Origin: Mycobacterium sp. ELW1
GTDB lineage: Bacteria; Actinomycetota; Actinomycetes; Mycobacteriales; Mycobacteriaceae
Assembly: GCF_008329905.1 (NCBI RefSeq)
Contig: NZ_CP032155.1
Span: forward strand, 5,642,001-5,706,000
Length of the DNA stretch: 64,000 bases
Reading direction: 5' to 3'
The notes below the pieces were generated by a model. The model made no database searches, was not told the origin of the DNA, and saw nothing but the letters and a program-made list of their open reading frames with translations. A program made the position numbers and the translations under genes. This document shows positions 26,586-35,151 of the stretch, in pieces. How positions within the stretch are numbered: the stretch's first letter is position 1; every line of letters starts with the position of its first letter.

Positions 26586-27748
26586 TGAGCGAGACGACCT
26601 CTGGCGCTTGGGAGTTGCCGGAAGAACTGGTGATGCTGCGCAACACCGTGCGGCAATTCATGACTGTGCATGTCCATCCGGCCGAAGAGAAGCTCGAGCA
26701 CGACACCGTCGGACTGCCCCGCGAAGAGCTCCTCGAGTTGCAGGCCAAGGCCCGGGCGCTCGGATTATGGGCGCTGCAGACCCCGGCGCAGTACGGCGGC
26801 GCCGGGCTCAGCGTGCTCGGCCAGCTGGTGGTGGCTGAGGAAGCCGCGAAATGCCGGATGGGAGCCTTCTTTCCGGCACTCGGTGCGTTCGGCGGCAATC
26901 CGCCGAACATCATGTTCAAGGCGTCGCAGGAGCAGTTCGACAAGTACGCCAGGCCGATCATCGATGGCACCATGTCCAAGGCGTACACCGCGATCACCGA
27001 GGCCTCGGGCGGGTCGGATCCCGCACGGGCGATCAAGCTGAAGGCAGTGCGTGACGGTGACGGCTACCTGCTCAACGGTTCGAAGATGTGGATTTCGCAC
27101 GCCCCGAATGCTGATTGGGGGGTGGTCTACGCCCGCACTGGCGAAGGTCGACAGGGTATTTCGGCCTTCATCCTGGAGAAGGACACGCCCGGTGTCACCT
27201 TCAGCCGCATCCCCGTGATGGCATCGTTCGCCCCCTATGAGCTGCATTTCGACGACGTGCGCGTTCCCGCTGCCCAGTTGATCGGCGCTGAAGGACAGGG
27301 CTTTGCGCTCGCCAGTGACTTCCTGGTGCACGGCCGCATTGTCTACGCCGCTGGGCCCATCGGGATCGCGCAGCATGCGCTCGAGATGACGTGCCAGTGG
27401 TCCAGGGACCGCGATGTCTTCGGTGGCAAGCTCGCCGCGAAGCAGGGCATCCAGTGGATGCTCGTCGACTGCGAGGTCGAACTGCGCGCCGCGCGGCTGT
27501 TGATGTATCAGGCGGCCTGGAACGCCGACCTCGGCCGCGATGTTCGCGTCGATGCGTCGGTGGCCAAGATGTACGGCACCGAGGCCGCGTGCCGGGTGCT
27601 CGACAGATGCATCCAGATTCACGGGGCGCTCGGAATCTCGACCGAGTTGCCGTTGGAGCGCTGGTTCCGCGACCTGCGGGTCAAGCGTCTCGGCGAAGGG
27701 GCGACCGAGGTGCAGCGGGAAGTTGTCGCACGGTCGCTCTTGAGATAG
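26585..27748 (+). CDS. Acyl-CoA dehydrogenase
   Basis: A 387-residue FAD enzyme: TPAQYGGAGLSVLGQ, ITEASGGSDPARAI, LNGSKMWISHAPNAD, CQWSRDRDVFGGKLA and LERWFRDLRVKRLGEGATEVQRE. It lacks the usual Arg before the CoA-side QFG motif (DRDVFGG), suggesting a divergent substrate. The start is GTG 26585, overlapping the previous stop by one base. It introduces a double bond alpha,beta to a thioester, or may act as an electron-transfer partner of the flavin reductase upstream. Confidence 0.88.
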   Translation: MSETTSGAWELPEELVMLRNTVRQFMTVHVHPAEEKLEHDTVGLPREELLELQAKARALGLWALQTPAQYGGAGLSVLGQLVVAEEAAKCRMGAFFPALGAFGGNPPNIMFKASQEQFDKYARPIIDGTMSKAYTAITEASGGSDPARAIKLKAVRDGDGYLLNGSKMWISHAPNADWGVVYARTGEGRQGISAFILEKDTPGVTFSRIPVMASFAPYELHFDDVRVPAAQLIGAEGQGFALASDFLVHGRIVYAAGPIGIAQHALEMTCQWSRDRDVFGGKLAAKQGIQWMLVDCEVELRAARLLMYQAAWNADLGRDVRVDASVAKMYGTEAACRVLDRCIQIHGALGISTELPLERWFRDLRVKRLGEGATEVQREVVARSLLR

Positions 27749-27786
27749 TTATACAGTTAGCTCATTATCGGTGGTATGGGAGTCAC

Positions 27787-28713
27787 GTGCGTTACAACCT
27801 GATGTTCCCGATGCGGGCCGTCAAACACTGGAACCGTTGGTGTGAGGGCGCCTCCATCGGCGACGTCGCCCGCCTCGTGGAGGACGCCGGGTTCGACGCC
27901 TTCGCGATGTCCGAGCATCCGTACCCCGATAGAAACTGGCTGGCCAACGGCGGTCACCATGCGTTTGACCCTTTCGTGTCGCTGAGCTTCGCGGCCGCGG
28001 CCACCACTCGCATCCGGTTGATGACCTACATCCTGGTCTCGGGTTATCGCAGCCCGTATCTGACCGCAAAAGGAGCCGCAAGCCTGGACCTGTTGTCCGG
28101 CGGCCGTTTCACGTTGGGCACCGGTGCCGGCTATCTGAAGTCCGAATTCGAAGCACTGGGAGCCGATTTCAATCGCCGGGGCGAGTTGCTCGACGAAGCC
28201 ATCGCCGCGTGGAAGGCAACCTGGAACGGCGTCGATCACGACGGTCCCGCGTTCGGAGTGCGCGGCCACCTCGCATTGCCCCCGCCACTGAGCAATGGCG
28301 GTCCGCCGATCTGGATCGGCGGCAACGGTGCGGCCGCGCAGCGCCGCGTCGTCGAGGTTGCCGACGGTTGGATGCCCATGGCTGCGTCGGGTGAGATGGC
28401 CGCGATTACCCGCGCCCGTGCACTCGAGGACGTCGAAACCCTGGCCGACTGGGTCACGACGGTGAACAAGCGTCGTGCAGACCTGGGCCGTGACCCCGCT
28501 GATGTGTCCTTCGTGCCGTTCGAGGCCGACCTGCTGGCCAGCGGTGATTGCTCAGCATTCTGCGCCGCTGTGGCGTCTCGCAGGGATGCCTACGCGGCCG
28601 CCGGCGTCACGTGGATCACAATCGAGCCGGCCAGCAGGAGTTTCACCGACTTCCACACCGACATCGGCGTGCTCGCATCCCAGTTGATCGCACCTCGGGA
28701 GAGCGCGACGTGA
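27787..28713 (+). CDS. Luciferase-like (LLM) oxidoreductase, probably F420-dependent
   Basis: A 308-residue TIM-barrel flavin/F420 enzyme: RLVEDAGFDAFAMSEHPYPD, RIRLMTYILVSGYRSPYLTAK and GGRFTLGTGAGYLKSEFEALG, PPIWIGGNGAAAQRRVVE. In actinobacteria this branch generally uses F420 rather than FMN (family knowledge). It could reduce an enone or oxidise an alcohol. Start GTG 27787 follows a weak site; the stop overlaps the next GTG. Confidence 0.87.
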   Translation: MRYNLMFPMRAVKHWNRWCEGASIGDVARLVEDAGFDAFAMSEHPYPDRNWLANGGHHAFDPFVSLSFAAAATTRIRLMTYILVSGYRSPYLTAKGAASLDLLSGGRFTLGTGAGYLKSEFEALGADFNRRGELLDEAIAAWKATWNGVDHDGPAFGVRGHLALPPPLSNGGPPIWIGGNGAAAQRRVVEVADGWMPMAASGEMAAITRARALEDVETLADWVTTVNKRRADLGRDPADVSFVPFEADLLASGDCSAFCAAVASRRDAYAAAGVTWITIEPASRSFTDFHTDIGVLASQLIAPRESAT

Positions 28714-29447
28714 CGCTACCCGACCTGGTGCTGGTCCACGGGGGCGAGCATGCGGGCGACTGCTGGGACCTCGTGGTCGCCGAATTGCGTTGCCAGGAAC
28801 CCCATTTGCGCATCATGGCGGTAGATCTTCCGGGACGCGGCAGCAAACCCGGAGACCTGGCGACTGCAACGATCGGCGAATGGGTGGATTCGGTGATCGC
28901 CGACATCGACGCGGCAGGACTCGGCGATGTCGTGATCGTCGGGCACTCCATGGCCGGAGTGACGGTGCCCGGTGTTGTCGCGAAACTGGGATCGGCGCGG
29001 GTCAGGGAAATGATCCTCGTCTCGGCGTTCGTCCCTCCCCAGGGCATGGCCATCGCTGACACCCTCGGCGGCCCGTTGGCGGTGTTCGCTCGACGAGCCG
29101 CCCGAATCGGCCGGCCGATGAAAATTCCGGGACCGGCCGCGCGATGGGCGTTCTGCAACGGCATGACCCGTTCGCAAACCCGGTTGGCCATGTCGAAGTT
29201 GCAAGCCGAGTCGGCGCGCATTCCGGCAGAACCCGTCGACCGTAGTGGCCTGCCCGCCGACGTGCCGCGCACCTGGATCCTGACCACCCGCGACCGGGCC
29301 CTGTCGGTCAAGTCGCAGCATGCCAGCATCGCGGCCCTGGGTGGCGTGCAGGAAGTCATCGCAATCGACGCGTGCCACGAGGTGATGTTCAGCCACCCGG
29401 AACGCCTGGCACAGGTGCTCCTCGAGCGATGCCGCCGGCGGGCGTGA
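28710..29447 (+). CDS. Alpha/beta hydrolase (serine esterase type)
   Basis: A 245-residue hydrolase with HGGEHAGDCWD oxyanion loop, nucleophile elbow GHSMAGVT, acid Asp in TTRDRALS and base His in DACHEVMFSHPE. The short length and motifs resemble EstC/hydroxynitrile-lyase-type esterases. It could open a lactone or ester formed during ring oxidation. Coupled by a GTGA overlap to the LLM oxidoreductase gene. Confidence 0.87.
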   Translation: MTLPDLVLVHGGEHAGDCWDLVVAELRCQEPHLRIMAVDLPGRGSKPGDLATATIGEWVDSVIADIDAAGLGDVVIVGHSMAGVTVPGVVAKLGSARVREMILVSAFVPPQGMAIADTLGGPLAVFARRAARIGRPMKIPGPAARWAFCNGMTRSQTRLAMSKLQAESARIPAEPVDRSGLPADVPRTWILTTRDRALSVKSQHASIAALGGVQEVIAIDACHEVMFSHPERLAQVLLERCRRRA

Positions 29448-29454
29448 AGAGCCA

Positions 29455-30273
29455 GTGACCAAGACCAGCTTTTTCGTCACCGACGGCAGCCGTTATCTAC
29501 CAACATCTTTGGCCAGAGGCCCGTGGGGTCCGTCACTGAGTGGCAACTACGTCGGTGGGCTGCTGGCACGAGCGGTCGAGCGCCAAGCCGCCGACGGCGA
29601 CCTACGCCCTGCCCGGCTGACCGTCGACCTGTTGCGGCCAGTGGCTCTGCAACCCCTCGAGGTTCGATCCTCAGTCATCCGGGAAGGCCGCCGACTTCGG
29701 GTCGTCGACGCGGTCATGACCCAGAATGAGGTCGTGGTGGCACGAGCCAGCGCATTGTTCCTGCGGCCCAGCGAATACGCCGTTCACGAAGTGTGGTCGA
29801 CTCCCATCGCCATGCCCGCGATACCGGCGGAGCCCGCTGTGCTCGACGACGGCGTGCCGATGCTGCTCCATTCCTACGGTCGGGATCCGGTCGCCGGTAG
29901 TCCCGGCGTCGGCGTCACCGAATGGCGCCACGACGGGCAGAAGTTCGCGTGGTTGCGGGAGACCAAGCTGCTCGTCGACGACGAACCGCTCTCGCCGTTC
30001 ACCCGTGTGGTGATGGCCGCCGACGTTACCAGTTCATTAACTCATTGGGGCACAGATGGATTGCATTTCATCAACGTCGACTACACAGTGACGTTGAGCC
30101 GCTTACCCGAGGGCGAATACATCGGGTTGGCGGCGATGACGCACTACGGCCACGGCGGGATCGCAACTGGCGTGGCGACGCTGTTCGACGAACGAGGACC
30201 CATCGGCAGCGGGATGGCAGTGGCGTTGGCGAATCCCGGCTTCACCCCGCCACCCTCGATGGTGTCGACCTGA
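29455..30273 (+). CDS. Acyl-CoA thioesterase-like double-hotdog protein
   Basis: A 272-residue protein beginning at a GTG. The first hotdog (SGNYVGGLLARAVERQA, RPARLTVDLLRPVAL) and second hotdog (FTRVVMAADVTSSLTHWG, HFINVDYTVTLSR) resemble the 4HBT_3/TesB-like family of acyl-CoA thioesterases. It is the last gene of the plus operon and converges on the CoA-transferase. It may recycle CoA from dead-end thioesters. Confidence 0.8.
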   Translation: MTKTSFFVTDGSRYLPTSLARGPWGPSLSGNYVGGLLARAVERQAADGDLRPARLTVDLLRPVALQPLEVRSSVIREGRRLRVVDAVMTQNEVVVARASALFLRPSEYAVHEVWSTPIAMPAIPAEPAVLDDGVPMLLHSYGRDPVAGSPGVGVTEWRHDGQKFAWLRETKLLVDDEPLSPFTRVVMAADVTSSLTHWGTDGLHFINVDYTVTLSRLPEGEYIGLAAMTHYGHGGIATGVATLFDERGPIGSGMAVALANPGFTPPPSMVST

Positions 30274-30296
30274 GGCAGGTCCGCGGCCCGACACCA
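30260..30296. terminator. Possible bidirectional terminator hairpin
   Basis: TGGTGTCG (30260-30267) pairs with CGACACCA (30289-30296), with a smaller ACCT/AGGT hairpin inside. It spans the stop of the thioesterase and lies just before the convergent CoA-transferase stop. There is no T-run, so this is a weak call. Confidence 0.35.
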
Positions 30297-30297
30297 C

Positions 30298-31527
30298 CTA
30301 GGTGATGGCGCCGTCGAGCTTCAGCTCGATCAGCTGGTGATCCTCCATGCCCAGCTCCCGCAACACCTCGTCGGTATGTTCGGCGAACATCGGCGCTCGC
30401 GTCAGATGGGCGGGCGCCTCATCGAATTTCACCGGGTTGGCCACCAGTCGTTGTTGGTTGCCCTGCGCATCACGGACGTCAGCGATCCGCCCGTTGGCGA
30501 TCAACGCCTCGTCGTTGGCGGCCTCCCAGGCATCCTGCACCGGAGCCCATTGTCCACGAAGCACGTTCAGCAGGGTCGTGCACTGGTCGTACGTCCGCGA
30601 TCCGATCGCTTCGGCGAGCAGAGCGGTGGCTTCGTCGGCGTGGGCAGCCAGCGACTCCAGGGTGGCGAACCGCTCGTCGTCAGCAGACTCGACAAGTCCG
30701 AGGAGCCGGCACAACGGGCCCCAGTAGCGGGTGGGTTGCAACATCGACAACTGGATGAAGCGGCCATCGGAACATCGGTAGGCACCCGTGAGCGGGTTGC
30801 CCGGCGCATTCGTGCGGTGATCGATCTTGGGAAGCGGGCAGCCGTACAGCATGGCCAGGTTGATGCTGGACTGATTGGCCCAAGCCCCAACTGCCAGCAA
30901 GGAGACGTCGATGACCGACGTTTGTCCGGTCGCCGATCTGCCATACAGGGCCGCGGCTACCGCGCCTGCAATCGTGATGCCACCAATGTTGTCGCCGAAA
31001 GCTCCCGCGGGCATCCCCGTCGGCACGTCAGAGCACGTCGGGGTGACACCGTCAGCGCTTCCCGCACGAGCCCAGAACGCCGTGGCATCGTGCGCACCCG
31101 ACTCCCGGTCGGGCCCCTCGCTACCGAATCCGCTGCCCGCAACGTAGACGATCGACGGGTTGATGCGCCGTATCGTGTCCAGGTCGATGCGCAGTTTGGC
31201 CCGGGCCTGCGGCAACAGGTTCGTCAGGAAGACGTCGCTGCGCTTGACGAGTTCCTCGAACGCCGGCCGGGACTGGTCCAGCGCCAACGACAGACCCACG
31301 CTGCGCTTGCCCCGATTGGGCGCTTCGACCATGGGCGAGAACGAACTTCCCGGCGCCGTCGTGGTGCGCCCGGACACGGTGACGAGGCCTCGCTGCGCGT
31401 CGCCTGTCACCGGATTCTCGATCTTGATGACGTCGGCGCCCCAGTCGGCCAGCACCGCGCCCGCAGACGGCACGAAGGTGAAATGCGCGACCTCGAGGAC
31501 GCGAACACCGGTCATCGGCTTCTGCAT
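30298..31527 (-). CDS. Family III (CaiB/BaiF) CoA-transferase
   Basis: A 409-residue single-domain enzyme: GVRVLEVAHFTFVPSAGAVLADWGADVIKIE at the start in family form, NRGKRSVGLSLALD, YVAGSGFGSEGPD, and the candidate catalytic Asp in GAFGDNIGGIT followed by AAALYGRSATGQ. It transfers CoA between carboxylates, forming a substrate thioester without ATP. It is preceded by a 338-bp gap carrying an inverted repeat at 31606, so it probably has its own promoter. Confidence 0.9.
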   Translation of the reverse strand: MQKPMTGVRVLEVAHFTFVPSAGAVLADWGADVIKIENPVTGDAQRGLVTVSGRTTTAPGSSFSPMVEAPNRGKRSVGLSLALDQSRPAFEELVKRSDVFLTNLLPQARAKLRIDLDTIRRINPSIVYVAGSGFGSEGPDRESGAHDATAFWARAGSADGVTPTCSDVPTGMPAGAFGDNIGGITIAGAVAAALYGRSATGQTSVIDVSLLAVGAWANQSSINLAMLYGCPLPKIDHRTNAPGNPLTGAYRCSDGRFIQLSMLQPTRYWGPLCRLLGLVESADDERFATLESLAAHADEATALLAEAIGSRTYDQCTTLLNVLRGQWAPVQDAWEAANDEALIANGRIADVRDAQGNQQRLVANPVKFDEAPAHLTRAPMFAEHTDEVLRELGMEDHQLIELKLDGAIT

Positions 31528-31865
31528 CTAAACCCACATCCGTCCCGGCTCCCGGGCTCCTGCCGTCACACAGAAGCACTCATCATGCCCGGTACCCGCT
31601 ACATAGCTTACTAGGTAAGCGTTGTGATACAAGTCCTCATGCCTAAGGTCTCGGCGAGTCCGCCGCCTGCCGCACACAGGCGCCGGCGTCGACGCTCCCC
31701 ACTGTCACAAAGATGAACACTTATGTCAGAAGAATAGCGCAGCTGGACCGGCGTGGGAACGCCCTCGTGCCAATTCTTCGACAAATGCCTGAGCAGAGAG
31801 CCGAACGCCATGCGCATCGATATGACACTGATGCCAGAAGTGCTGCTCCGGCAGGCGCCCGGACA
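31528..31865. other. Intergenic region with one operator-like repeat
   Basis: This 338-bp stretch separates the CoA-transferase start from the stop of the hydrolase at 31866. It holds the inverted repeat at 31606. The open frames across the rest have no family resemblance and no convincing ribosome site; I see nothing else in it. Confidence 0.6.
31606..31620. promoter_or_regulatory. Inverted repeat GCTTAC-TAG-GTAAGC
   Basis: Perfect 6-bp arms with a 3-bp centre, 79 bp upstream of the CoA-transferase start. A close relative, GTTTAC-TAG-GTCAAC, is at 37644-37658. Likely a TetR-type operator. Confidence 0.5.
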
Positions 31866-32693
31866 TCAAGCGTTGCGAATTGCGGCGACAAGCTGCGCGG
31901 GTGCATCCAGCATGACGAAGGCTGAGCAGTCCGGGATTTCGATCAGCGTGGCGATTGGAAACGCGTCACGCAGGCGTTCGGCGTGCGCGAGTGGAAACAA
32001 CGTGTCGGCAGTGCCCCACGCCAGGGTGACGGGCTTGTCGAATGCTTCGATCGCCGGTGCGGCGCGCAAGGTCAGCGCGGGGTCCAGAGACGCCGTCACC
32101 GTGACCGCATCGCGACGGGATGCCGAACTGGTGGCGAAGGCCCCGAAGACCTCGCGCGCGCGGCGCTGCGGCGGCGGCGTGCGGCAGACCGCTTTCAAGA
32201 AGAACGCCCGCCCCGGCCCGGTGGCCAGCAGCCGGATGACAGCGCCGCCCAGGGTCGAATTGAATCGGCACAGCTTCACGATCTGCGCGAACGAACCGGG
32301 CGGAAAATGTTCGTAGCTATCGCAATTGGTGAGCACGAGCCGCCCGATACGAGACTTGTCGAGTGTCGCGTCGCCCAGGGCCGCCAGTAGAAGTCCACCG
32401 CCTGTGTCATTCGCGACGACGGTGACGTCGGTCAGATCGAGAGCTTCGATGAAGTGCACAATGCGCTTGGCGGCGGCCCCGGCGCCGATGTCAGCACCGT
32501 CCGTCGAGGTGCTGTGCGCACCCAGCGGCCATGTCGGGGCGATGGAACGAAAGCCGTCGCCGAGCTCGGCGACGACGTCGTTCCAGATGGCACCGGCGAC
32601 ATAGACACCGTGCACGAAAAGGATCGTCGGTCCGGCACCGGTGTCTGTGTATGCGATGTCCAGCCCATCGACGCGGACAGTGGTGGTCGTCAT
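31866..32693 (-). CDS. Alpha/beta hydrolase with Asp nucleophile site but no catalytic His
   Basis: A 275-residue alpha/beta hydrolase of the haloalkane dehalogenase/epoxide hydrolase branch: HGVYVAGAIW oxyanion region and nucleophile elbow VANDTGGGL with Asp96. An acid Asp230 lies in WGTADTLFP. In the final motif, where relatives have His before Phe, the sequence is PDCSAFVMLDAP, so position 258 is Ala. The base is therefore missing and ordinary hydrolysis should fail, unless another His substitutes. It may be a non-hydrolytic member. It follows the acyl-CoA dehydrogenase by 4 bp. Confidence 0.78.
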   Translation of the reverse strand: MTTTTVRVDGLDIAYTDTGAGPTILFVHGVYVAGAIWNDVVAELGDGFRSIAPTWPLGAHSTSTDGADIGAGAAAKRIVHFIEALDLTDVTVVANDTGGGLLLAALGDATLDKSRIGRLVLTNCDSYEHFPPGSFAQIVKLCRFNSTLGGAVIRLLATGPGRAFFLKAVCRTPPPQRRAREVFGAFATSSASRRDAVTVTASLDPALTLRAAPAIEAFDKPVTLAWGTADTLFPLAHAERLRDAFPIATLIEIPDCSAFVMLDAPAQLVAAIRNA

Positions 32694-32697
32694 GTGA

Positions 32698-33852
32698 TCA
32701 GAGGCCCAGGTCCCTGCCGATGATGTCTTTCATGATTTCGGTGGTGCCGCCGAAGATGGTCATGATGCGGTTGTCCATGTAGTCACGGGCAACCCGATAT
32801 TCGGTCATATAGCCGTAGCCGCCATGCAACTGGACGCAGCCGTCGATGACCTTCTTGGCTGTCTCGGTGCACCACCACTTGGCCTTGGACGCCTCGACCG
32901 CCGTGAGTTCGCCATCCACGACCGCCTGCAGACACCGATCGATGTACTGTTCGCCGATCTCGAGCTCGGTGTCCATCTCCGCGAGCAGGAACCGGTTGTG
33001 CTGGAAGCTGCCGATCGGCTGGCCAAAGGCCTTGCGGTCCTTGGCGTACTGCAATGTCTGCCGCCAGGTTTCGCGCGCCCCGGCGATAGCTGAGATCGCG
33101 ATGGACAACCGCTCGGACGGCAGGTTGTGCATCAGATGGTAGAATCCGCGTCCTTCCTTGCCCAGCAGGTTGGCTGACGGCACCCGCACGTTGTCGAAGT
33201 GAAGTTCGGCGGTGTCCTGGTAGTGCAGCCCCATCTTGTCGAGCTTGCGGCCACGGGTGAAACCCGTCATGCCATCCTCGACGACGAGGAGGGTAAATCC
33301 CTTGTGCCCGGCGTCGGGGTCGGTCCGGCACACGACGACCACGAGGTCGCAATTGATGCCCGAGGAGATGAATGTCTTGGCGCCGTTGACGATCCAGTCG
33401 TCGCCGTCGCGCACGGCGGAAGTGCGAATGCCCGCCAGATCGCTGCCCGCACCGGGTTCCGTCATCGCGACGGCCACGATCAGTTCACCGCTGGTGATAC
33501 CAGGCAGCCAGCGCTTCTTCTGTTCGTCGTTGGCCAGTCCCGAGAAGTAGGGACCGACCACGTCGTTCTGCAAGCTCAAGGCCGGCGCTGGTCCGCCATA
33601 GCGGGCGATCTCCTCGTCGATCACCGCATTGAACCGGAAGTCGTCGACTCCCCCGCCGCCATACTCCTCGGGCATGTTGAACCCGATCAGGCCGTGCTTG
33701 CCCGCCGCGATCCACGCCGAGCGGTCCACCAGCCGATTGGCCTCCCACTGCTCGGCATTCGGCTCGAGTTCTTGGGCGATGAACTGGCGAACCGTCTCCC
33801 GGAACGCCCCGTGTTCGGCCTCCATGACCAATCGTTTCATCGTGTTGCTCAC
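32698..33852 (-). CDS. Acyl-CoA dehydrogenase
   Basis: A 384-residue canonical enzyme: FNMPEEYGGGGVDDF, AMTEPGAGSDLAGIR, NGAKTFISSGINCDL, FGQPIGSFQHNRF and QLHGGYGYMTEYRVARDYMDNRI with the glutamate typical of the long-chain/isovaleryl branch, ending FGGTTEIMKDIIGRDLGL. It makes the alpha,beta-double bond in an acyl-CoA using FAD and ETF. The start may also be MKRLVMEAE at 33840. It is 4 bp downstream of the MaoC-type gene, whose product would hydrate the enoyl-CoA formed. Confidence 0.93.
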   Translation of the reverse strand: MSNTMKRLVMEAEHGAFRETVRQFIAQELEPNAEQWEANRLVDRSAWIAAGKHGLIGFNMPEEYGGGGVDDFRFNAVIDEEIARYGGPAPALSLQNDVVGPYFSGLANDEQKKRWLPGITSGELIVAVAMTEPGAGSDLAGIRTSAVRDGDDWIVNGAKTFISSGINCDLVVVVCRTDPDAGHKGFTLLVVEDGMTGFTRGRKLDKMGLHYQDTAELHFDNVRVPSANLLGKEGRGFYHLMHNLPSERLSIAISAIAGARETWRQTLQYAKDRKAFGQPIGSFQHNRFLLAEMDTELEIGEQYIDRCLQAVVDGELTAVEASKAKWWCTETAKKVIDGCVQLHGGYGYMTEYRVARDYMDNRIMTIFGGTTEIMKDIIGRDLGL

Positions 33853-33856
33853 CCTC

Positions 33857-35143
33857 TCACCCGGGGCGCGACTCCGCGCCGACTCTGCTTGATGACCTCG
33901 AAGCTACCTGTGCCCCACGCCTTCTGAGGTCGAGATCCGGGATCGGCAGAATCACCGCACCCGAAGACTTGGACGGTAGCAACACCTTGGCGGTGCCGCG
34001 CGTCGTGGTCTCGTCGCGCTGACTGGTGGCCGACACGTCCAGCGATACCACGTCGTCGGCGGTGTCGCCCTTGGCGGTGACCGTTCCGGTGCACCGGTGC
34101 ACGTCCCCGTGGTAATTGAATCCGCGCATCTGCAGATCAAGCTCGGCCAACCAGCCGTCGTCGCCGATCCAATCGGTGAGCAGGTGACTCACCCACGCCG
34201 CGCGCATCTGGCCGTAGTCGTATGGGGCGGGAATGCCGAGGGACTGTGCGCGGGCGGCATCCCAGTGCAACCGCTGAACGACGTCGGGCACCCCGTACTC
34301 GTCGGGCTGGTAGAAGGCGGGCATGCGCTTGCGCAACTGGTGGGCGAACTTCAACGGCCCGACCCCGTAACCACCCCAACCCCAGCCCATGTGCATCGAG
34401 ATGATGTCGACAACTGTCAACGGGCCCTTGATGATTCCCGGGATCTGATCACCGACGGCCACGTCCTCCCACCACTGTGGTTCGGCTCCGCGCCGCTGCT
34501 CGGCCTCGTATTCCGCCTCGACCTGTTCGAACTCCTCGGGCGTCCAGTGTTTGCGCTCGATGTCCTTGAGCTTGCCCGATTGCTTGGACCCCTGTCGCTC
34601 GGCGTTGATGTAGGACTCGTCCCGGGTGGCAATCGGGTTGCCATCGAGATCGACATAGAGATAGCGGAAGGTCTCCTTGACGGAACGGCCGCCGGAGAAC
34701 TCGCTCTCCTTGACCACCACGTCCAGGGTGTAGTTCTCGGCGAGTACCGGCCGTCCCGCATAAATTGGGCGGTACCACGTCCACTTCACGCCCGAGTAGT
34801 ACTTGCCGGTGCCCCGAAAGAGGCCACGAAACAGCTTCTTTCGCTCCGGGTCGGTGAACTTCGGAGTTTGATCCAAGCCGGTGGTGATCGGGAAGGTGGG
34901 CGGGGCGATCTGTCCGTGCCACCGGGTCCCCGGCCCATACTCCGGATCGTAGAACAGGGGGTTGTCGTCACCGCATCCGAATGCGAAGTGGGTGATGGCA
35001 TCAGCCGAGGGCGATTTGTTCCACGCTTCGTCCCGCTGGAAAACAGGAATGCCGATCTGCGCCTTGGCGCGTTCGATGTCCTCGTCGGTGATCCGGCCTT
35101 CTTCGGCCGCGACGTCGGCACTGGATTTCTCCGTGGTGGTCAC
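33857..35143 (-). CDS. MaoC-type double-hotdog acyl dehydratase
   Basis: A 428-residue protein with an N-terminal dehydratase-like domain (ITHFAFGCGDDNPLFYDPEYG, WHGQIAPPTFPITTG) and a C-terminal hotdog (WWEDVAVGDQIPGIIKGPL, AAWVSHLLTDWIGDDGWL). Such large MaoC proteins hydrate bulky enoyl-CoA esters, for example in steroid breakdown. The last 25 residues are arginine- and serine-rich and unlike the family, so a frame change near 33920 is possible. It lies between an SDR and an acyl-CoA dehydrogenase gene, forming a short beta-oxidation series. Confidence 0.83.
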   Translation of the reverse strand: MTTTEKSSADVAAEEGRITDEDIERAKAQIGIPVFQRDEAWNKSPSADAITHFAFGCGDDNPLFYDPEYGPGTRWHGQIAPPTFPITTGLDQTPKFTDPERKKLFRGLFRGTGKYYSGVKWTWYRPIYAGRPVLAENYTLDVVVKESEFSGGRSVKETFRYLYVDLDGNPIATRDESYINAERQGSKQSGKLKDIERKHWTPEEFEQVEAEYEAEQRRGAEPQWWEDVAVGDQIPGIIKGPLTVVDIISMHMGWGWGGYGVGPLKFAHQLRKRMPAFYQPDEYGVPDVVQRLHWDAARAQSLGIPAPYDYGQMRAAWVSHLLTDWIGDDGWLAELDLQMRGFNYHGDVHRCTGTVTAKGDTADDVVSLDVSATSQRDETTTRGTAKVLLPSKSSGAVILPIPDLDLRRRGAQVASRSSSRVGAESRPG

Positions 35144-35151
35144 TGTCCCTC

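Noticed and set aside
25995..27748. Flavin reductase plus acyl-CoA dehydrogenase as a two-component monooxygenase of the HsaAB type
   Set aside because: The second protein carries the acyl-CoA dehydrogenase motifs and C-terminal GEGATEVQRE, so a flavin monooxygenase is not supported.
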